From Hyphochytrium catenoides (taxonomy: Eukaryota > Sar > Hyphochytriomycetes > Hyphochytriales > Hyphochytriaceae): a DNA stretch of 12,988 bases. Positions 8,010 through 12,988 of the stretch are shown here, one piece after another. The stretch is taken from contig FLMG01003771.1 of the NCBI GenBank assembly GCA_900088475.1, positions 20,479-33,466 of the forward strand. Direction: 5' to 3'. A model generated the notes under the pieces. The model was not told where the DNA came from and did not search any database. It saw nothing but the letters and a program-made list of their open reading frames with translations. Made by a program: the position numbers and the translations under genes. The stretch's first letter is position 1. Each line of letters begins with the position of its first letter.

Positions 8010-11000
8010 ATGACGATTGTGGTCCAGGATTTTAGCATTCCTGCCCGGCATGCACGGAGCAATGTACTGGTGGTGGGAGAGAAGGCACTGCTCCTGCGTT
8101 ATACTAAGCCCTCCACGCCAGAGAGCAACTGGCTCCTAGGGATCCTGGAAGGAAGCTCCGGGCAAGGGTGGGGAATGCTGACTTCATTATACGTTGTGCA
8201 AAGCTGATCCTTGACTTCTTCAGCGTTCTAAGGTTCCCTTGTAGTCTCTGTATCACTTCTGCAGGTGGTCTCTCTTGTTTGTGTCCTCGTTCACTCTATT
8301 GTCTTCGCAATTTTAGCCACTTGTATTTATCACTCTATACCCAAACGAAGAGCTGCGTTCTTTCTAAGGTAATCCGTCTCTCTTTGGTTAGTCCCGCCGA
8401 AGAGGAAGGGAGCCACAGGCGGAAGAAGTCCCGCACGGAGTCCGTAGACTTTCGAAGGGTGGACACTCATCTGCTTCATCAAGTTTCAGAGCTCCTGACA
8501 CCAAGTGCGCATTAATTTCTTGAGTGCTCATTCTTTGCTGGTGACTCATCAACCAAACGCTGGAACTCTCTCCCTTTGGTTCCCCTCTCCCCCTTGGTCC
8601 CCATCCTGGGTCCTGCTTCCTCAGCTAATGAAGTGGGCTCCTCATTGGAGACCTTCCTGCCTTACTCTGAACATGGCGCTCGTCGAATAGTCCTCTGCGC
8701 CCTTCCAACAGGTAATTTTATACTCATGCTTCTCCTGCTTGCCCTTTCGTACTGGCGTTTCGTACTGAATTGCTTTGGGGGTGTCTTTAGACCATCAGAT
8801 GGCTTCTTCTCGTCTCTCGCATCAGTCTTTTCTCACCTTATTTGATCATCTACAGGGCACTCCCGCTATAACTGCCCGGCAAGGTAGGTTGAGGGCGGAT
8901 TAGGCCATGGACTTTGCTTAGTCTTAGGGTTTTACCAGCATTCTCTGGATATGTTGCGTTCGCTCCCTCTTTGCTAACTTCACGCCATCCTGTGTCGATG
9001 CCTCTCTTGTTAGGCCACACGCGATCACTGATTTTATCAAAAGTAGAAAGGGAAAGGGATCCCTCGTCATCGTCATCCTTCTCTCCAACTCCCGCCTCGC
9101 CTTCGCCTCTGGAGCCGCGGTAGCAAGAGCTTTCCCACTCTACTCTCGGAAGGGAGGCAGCAAAAGAGGAATGCCTGCTCCAACCATTTCCCAGGAGAAA
9201 GACAGAGAAGATGGTGCACAACCTGACCCTGTCTACCTATTGTTCAATGAGGTTTGGAACAGTCATTACAATCAATGTTCCGGCTACGCTTCCCCTCCTG
9301 CTGCAAAACTTTGTACATCGAGATCTCCTGATTGTCTGCTATCGCCGCATTCAAGCTCCCTTTGCACCATAGCCGTTAGTTTCGGCCCGTCACCTTTCTG
9401 GCTTGACTTGATCTATCACTCTAACTAACCTATATTTATCCTCTGATATCCTTCTAGGTGGAGGACGAGGATGTCATCCGTATCCGAGAGACGGCAAAAA
9501 ACATTCAGCTCTGTTGTCGACTGGTTGACGCACCGTGCAATGAGCTTCACACAGACTCGATGGTGGCTGAGGTAAGACAGCGATTTAGATATAGCATAGC
9601 AAGGAATATATATAGGGAATAGCATTAGAGACAGAGGCAACCTTTAGCTTGACACAGGGTTGAACGCTCAGCCATAAATAAGGAAACTAAGGCTAATCCT
9701 CTTATTTGCCAGGCAAAAAGCGCAGCAGCGTCTCTAGGAAATGTGAAAGTGACAGTCATTAGAGGAGAGGAGCTGAAGGTCAGAGGTGAGAAAGGGTGTG
9801 TTTCAATTCTTGGTCAACGCTGACAGCTCCGTATCCTTTACGGAAAGTGTTCCAAGCATTGTGAGCCTCTGAACTCTCCTTCTGCAGCATTATAATCTTA
9901 ACTACCTTGCGGTTCTTTCATCAATACTCCTAGGGTTTGGAGGTATTTATGGAGTTGGAAAGGCCTCGTCCCACCCTCCGGCGCTTGTAGTCCTCAGCTT
10001 CTTCCCGGAAGGAACAGAGGAGGGTACGGCTAAAGGATTAGCCATGGTGGGCAAGGGAATTGTCTACGATACGGGAGGACTTTCTATCAAGAGTATGTGG
10101 CTGACTGTCCTCCACCGTTCTGTCTGTCTGCCCCGAGGCGACGTTGCTTAAAGCATCGTGGAACCTCTTATAGCGCTAGGCTTTGTGGTTCTATCCCCGC
10201 TTCAGCTTATGCTTCTTAAGCCTGCCTGTACTTCGTCCTTCCTCTATCTTCAACCATTTGCTCCTGGGCTTGAGGATACTCATTCATGAAGCTTCAATTC
10301 CGGAACTTTTATTGTTTCTTCGCACCTCTCTAATATGGCTTTTGTCGTCGCTGCATGCATACTATTTTAGCCAAGGACGGAATGCCAGGCATGAAGAGAG
10401 ACATGGGAGGGGCAGCCGCCGTGTTAGGTGCTTTCTGTGCTGCTGTTAAGAGCAACGCCTTCTCGCTTCCATTGCATGCGGTGCTGTGTCTTGCAGAAAA
10501 TTCGGTGTCTGCAAACAGCACACGGCCCGACGATATCCATACACTATATTCCGGGAAGACAGTGGAGGTGAATAATACGGATGCAGAGGGAAGGCTGGTC
10601 CTAAGCGATGGCGTGGTTTATGCCGCGAAGCACTTAAACCCCAGTGTCATTGTTGATATTGCGACCCTCACTGGCGCGCAAGGTGAGGCGTTTGCCACTT
10701 TGTGAGAAACGAGTGCCATAGAAGATATAAGGAGTTAGACTAGTGGTCAGAGAGAGAGAGAGAGTAGACTTTCACGATGGCATAAGAAGTGAACGTGGAG
10801 CAATGGTAACGGAGTAGAAACGACGTACATGCAACTAAGGTCTGGCTGTGGATAAAACTGCCATGCTCTCCCTCTTCGTTCCCTGCGCTTTCTCTGTTTC
10901 GCTCTTCCGCTGACATCAATCTCTTTGAACCCTTCAAGCTATTGCCACGGGAAACAAGATCGCGTGCATTCTGACAAATAGTGAAGAGATGGAGAAGGTG

Positions 11001-11718
11001 GTTGTCAAAGCGGGCAAAGCTAGTGGTGACCTCTGCCACCCCGTCCCGTATTGTCCAGAGTTCTTTGCTCCTGAGTTTGCGAGCGCGGTAAGTATTAGCT
11101 CCTTCGTCTAATCCTTCGCGATGTTACTGCCTCTTCATATATCTCCCTGGCCTCAGGCGATGACTGTACAACGTATTCACATGAGGACATTACATATCTC
11201 CCTTGTTGAACCGTTCCCTGTCCTAGGTGGCTGATATGAAGAATAGTGTGAAAAACAGGGCAAATGGGCAGGTTTCTTGCGCAGGTTAGTCCCCTAGCCC
11301 TTTGCTTCCTGCTCAATATTCCTGTTGCTGGCACACCTAGCCTCCCATCAACCATCTTCGCAGGACGCTTTTCCTGACTGGTCAAGTTACTTCTGTCTCT
11401 TGTGATTGACTTTGGACTACATATAATAGGACAGTTTATTGCCAATCATCTTGGAGACTGGCTGGGTAAGGGGATGTGGGCCCACATCGACTTCGCGGCT
11501 CCATCGTACACCGCAGGCGATGAGAGAGCGACTGGGTTTGGTGTGGCACTCTTTCAGGTGAGATTGGGAAAGGGACCACAAATACAGCGGAACGGAATTT
11601 TGCAGCCTGAGCACAGAGATGTCTGACTCTACCCGACCTTATTGCATATGATATTAGCTGACTTCCCTGTTCCTTATAGAGTATTCTGAAGGACATCGAC
11701 GAAAAAATGACAAAGTGA
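8010..11718 (+). CDS. M17 family leucyl aminopeptidase, NPEPL1-like (13 exons)
   Basis: Exons: 8010-8167, 8392-8504, 8625-8711, 8856-8883, 9014-9251, 9458-9571, 9713-9785, 9934-10092, 10371-10682, 10939-11087, 11227-11284, 11430-11557, 11680-11718. All junctions are GT-AG and in phase, giving 551 residues, close to animal NPEPL1 (about 520). The product should be a cytosolic two-metal aminopeptidase that removes N-terminal residues from peptides. M17 active-site residues are all present: K311, D316 (YDTGG), K323 (LSIK), D334 (MKRDMGG), and D394, E396 and R398 in the NTDAEGRL signature (392-399). NPEPL1-type hallmarks include SRYNCPAR, ARAFPLYSRK, VDAPCNE, GFGGIYGVGKA, MPGMKRD, TRPDDIH, ADMKNSV and ERATGFGVAL. 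A basic, charged insert (HRRKKSR, residues 61-67) in the N-terminal domain may be lineage-specific. There is no signal peptide. The first two exons are the least certain, because the N-terminal domain is poorly conserved. The ATG at 8010 is chosen as the first in-frame start with a purine-rich context (GAAAAATG). Confidence 0.93.
8856..8883 (+). other. 28-nt micro-exon of the aminopeptidase gene
   Basis: It lies between acceptor ATCTACAG and donor GTAGGT and encodes the conserved NPEPL1-type segment G-HSRYNCPA-R, with both ends completed by neighbouring exons (phase 1 in, phase 2 out). Human NPEPL1 has SRHNSPS at the same place, so the exon is required. Skipping it would shift the frame. Confidence 0.88.
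10748..10764 (+). repeat. (AG)8 microsatellite inside an aminopeptidase intron
   Basis: A run of about eight AG units sits in the intron 10683-10938. It is purine-rich on the sense strand, against the usual pyrimidine bias of introns in this window. It is far from the acceptor at 10938 and probably neutral for splicing. Confidence 0.8.
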
Positions 11719-12624
11719 GAAGAGGCTTTGTAAGCTGCAGAGTACGGCTATTGGGCCTTGAAGCAACGCACTCAAGAGAGCAAGAGGACACACAGCCAAT
11801 GCTGTGCAACTATGCCTTCATCTGTCACACGGAGCGCTGCCCGCAAGAAGGAGAGAGGGTAGTAAACAGGGACCAGGGAAGGATAGTAGACACCGCACTA
11901 TGTCAAAAGTAACTTTGTTTATCCAGTGGTGGCATGAGTGAAGCGCTTTACATCCATCTTCTCCTCGTTCTTCCTTCTCTCTCTCTCTCTCTCTCTCTCT
12001 CCCTCTTCTCTCTCTTCCATTCTGCTCTCAGTCAGACAATGCACCCTGCAGCCTTGAGCGCAGCTGTACTTGCCTGGTCTTGTTCCCTTTCCCTTTCTTT
12101 ACTTCCCGCATTTTATTGGCTTTATTATGGCGCGATGCTTGACCTTTGTTTGCACTTATGGGCGGAGCAACAAATGCGACCGCAATAGGACCAGAGGGAG
12201 AACTGGGTTGGTGGTAACGACTTCTCTTTACGGGAGTGACCTAGTACCTTATCACATACAGTCCTACAGTCCTTATCATCACTACCCATTCTTATACCAG
12301 AAAACTTTAAGCGACAATATTGGGGAGACAATGGGTTTCAGATCTTTCTATAGGATCAGAATCTTTTGGTCTCAAGACGCGACCTGCTGAAGCTTCAAAG
12401 TCCTAAAAGTCCTTGACGGAAGAAGGTCCTGAAACTCCACAAGAGACCGGCGGTAAGGCTAGAGAAGGCCGCCAGAGAACGATTGGCAAGCTTGAGCTGA
12501 GAACTGGAAAGCGCGAAAGCAGCACCTTTCACAGCCTCACTCCTTAGTCCAGACACTCGCTTACGGGATGAGGACAGTCTGAGGCAATCCAAGAACCAGA
12601 GGACTCAAAACATTGTCTAGGAAC
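11719..12624. other. Long stretch with no supported gene
   Basis: About 900 bp follow the aminopeptidase stop. The first part must hold its 3' UTR. Open frames here are either Leu/Ser translations of the CT repeat (11934-12188) or low-quality reads without splice support. On the - strand 12592-12395 is open with a plausible basic/hydrophobic composition, but it has no ATG and no good upstream exon, so it is not called. I see no RNA gene. Confidence 0.5.
11976..12001. repeat. (TC)13 microsatellite
   Basis: A perfect TC dinucleotide run of about 26 bases is followed by a degenerate CT tract to about 12016. It lies in the intergenic stretch downstream of the aminopeptidase gene and is similar in composition to the tract at the start of the window. 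Confidence 0.92.
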
Positions 12625-12988
12625 ATGCTGTGCTCTCCCAATAGAGTACTTTGCCGCCGTGGCCCAACCCCGAGCTCTTCTGTTACAGAATTTTGGAACT
12701 ATAGCAGGAGGCTCCCGGTATCTGCTCCCCAGATCTTGACTCTCGGTCCTCCCTCCGTAGTTGCTGCTCTCGGTGTTGTCTCTTTGTCATCCTTCACCTA
12801 TCATAGGTCTTCCGCAACATATTCAAGCTTGACAAAGACCCTCCACAGGCTGTAGCAGCGGCTGACAAAGGACTCCAACCCAAGCGGCAAGAGTTGTTTC
12901 ATACTTCATTTACTCCGCTGGTCTCTTCTCCCAACAATGGCCGGTCATCTAGCTCAAACGGAATCGTTGCTTCTCTATACTCAAGGGA
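12625..12988 (+). CDS. 5' part of a spliced gene truncated by the window end, unknown product
   Basis: The model is ATG at 12625, exon 12625-12717, intron 12718-12806 (GTATCT to CTATCATAG, pyrimidine-rich, phase 0), and an exon from 12807 open to the last base. The product starts MLCSPNRVLCRRGPTPSSSV, then FWNYSRRLP joined to VFRNIFKLDKDPPQAVAA, followed by a Ser/Asn-rich stretch. The intron is strongly C/T-rich on the + strand only, which favours this strand. A competing + frame over 12645-12717 (EYFAAVAQPRALLLQNFGT) also looks coding, but its phase does not fit the second exon. On the - strand 12988-12905 is open too (IPFELDDRPLLGEE), so strand is probable, not certain. I do not recognise the family. 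Confidence 0.4.

Noticed and set aside
8850-9221. 123-codon - strand open frame
   Set aside because: It is antisense to aminopeptidase exons 8856-8883 and 9014-9251, whose protein matches a known family.
11934-12188. + strand open frame with Leu-Ser repeats as a signal-anchored protein
   Set aside because: The hydrophobic part is the translation of the (TC)n microsatellite. No other support.
12395-12592. - strand open frame 12592-12395
   Set aside because: It has no ATG and no strong acceptor, and the upstream - strand is purine-rich and unlike introns here. Kept only as an ambiguity at the right edge.
1-12988. Prokaryotic, phage, CRISPR or mobile-element content
   Set aside because: No direct-repeat and spacer array, terminal inverted repeats, transposase, integrase or reverse transcriptase motifs were seen. 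All good genes are interrupted by spliceosomal introns.

Overview
The window is nuclear DNA of a eukaryote. Its open frames only make sense once GT-AG introns are removed, intron 3' ends are pyrimidine-rich, and several carry a branch-point-like CTAAC or CTAAT. Gene density is high and introns are many and small (37 to about 300 nt), which suggests a unicellular protist or alga. A stramenopile such as an oomycete- or eustigmatophyte-like lineage is my best guess, from family resemblance only. I see no prokaryotic operons, transposon, CRISPR array, tRNA or rRNA.

Layout. 1-325: pyrimidine-rich (CT)n upstream region. 326-1049 (+): two-exon gene for a small secreted protein with a signal peptide, a Pro/Lys/Tyr and acidic linker, and a six-cysteine C-terminal module. 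1050-1365: short intergenic region between convergent genes. 6847-1366 (-): one large gene, which I assemble from about 11 phase-compatible exons into a multi-pass membrane protein of about 1,336 residues with large N-glycosylatable, cysteine-containing loops. 6848-7120: short divergent promoter region. 7121-7909 (+): a poorly resolved stretch with coding-like pieces. 8010-11718 (+): a complete 13-exon gene for an M17 leucyl aminopeptidase of the NPEPL1 type (551 residues, all metal and catalytic residues present). 11719-12624: non-coding as far as I can see, with a (TC)13 microsatellite. 12625-12988 (+): probable 5' part of another spliced gene that runs off the end.

The genes do not form an evident pathway. 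The aminopeptidase is housekeeping-like, the small secreted protein looks like a cell-surface or wall component, and the large membrane protein is the main unknown. Its short introns (37, 39 or 42, and 50 nt) contrast with the 120-278 nt introns of the neighbouring aminopeptidase gene. All splice models were made by eye from frame, phase and GT/AG signals. No search or transcript data were available.
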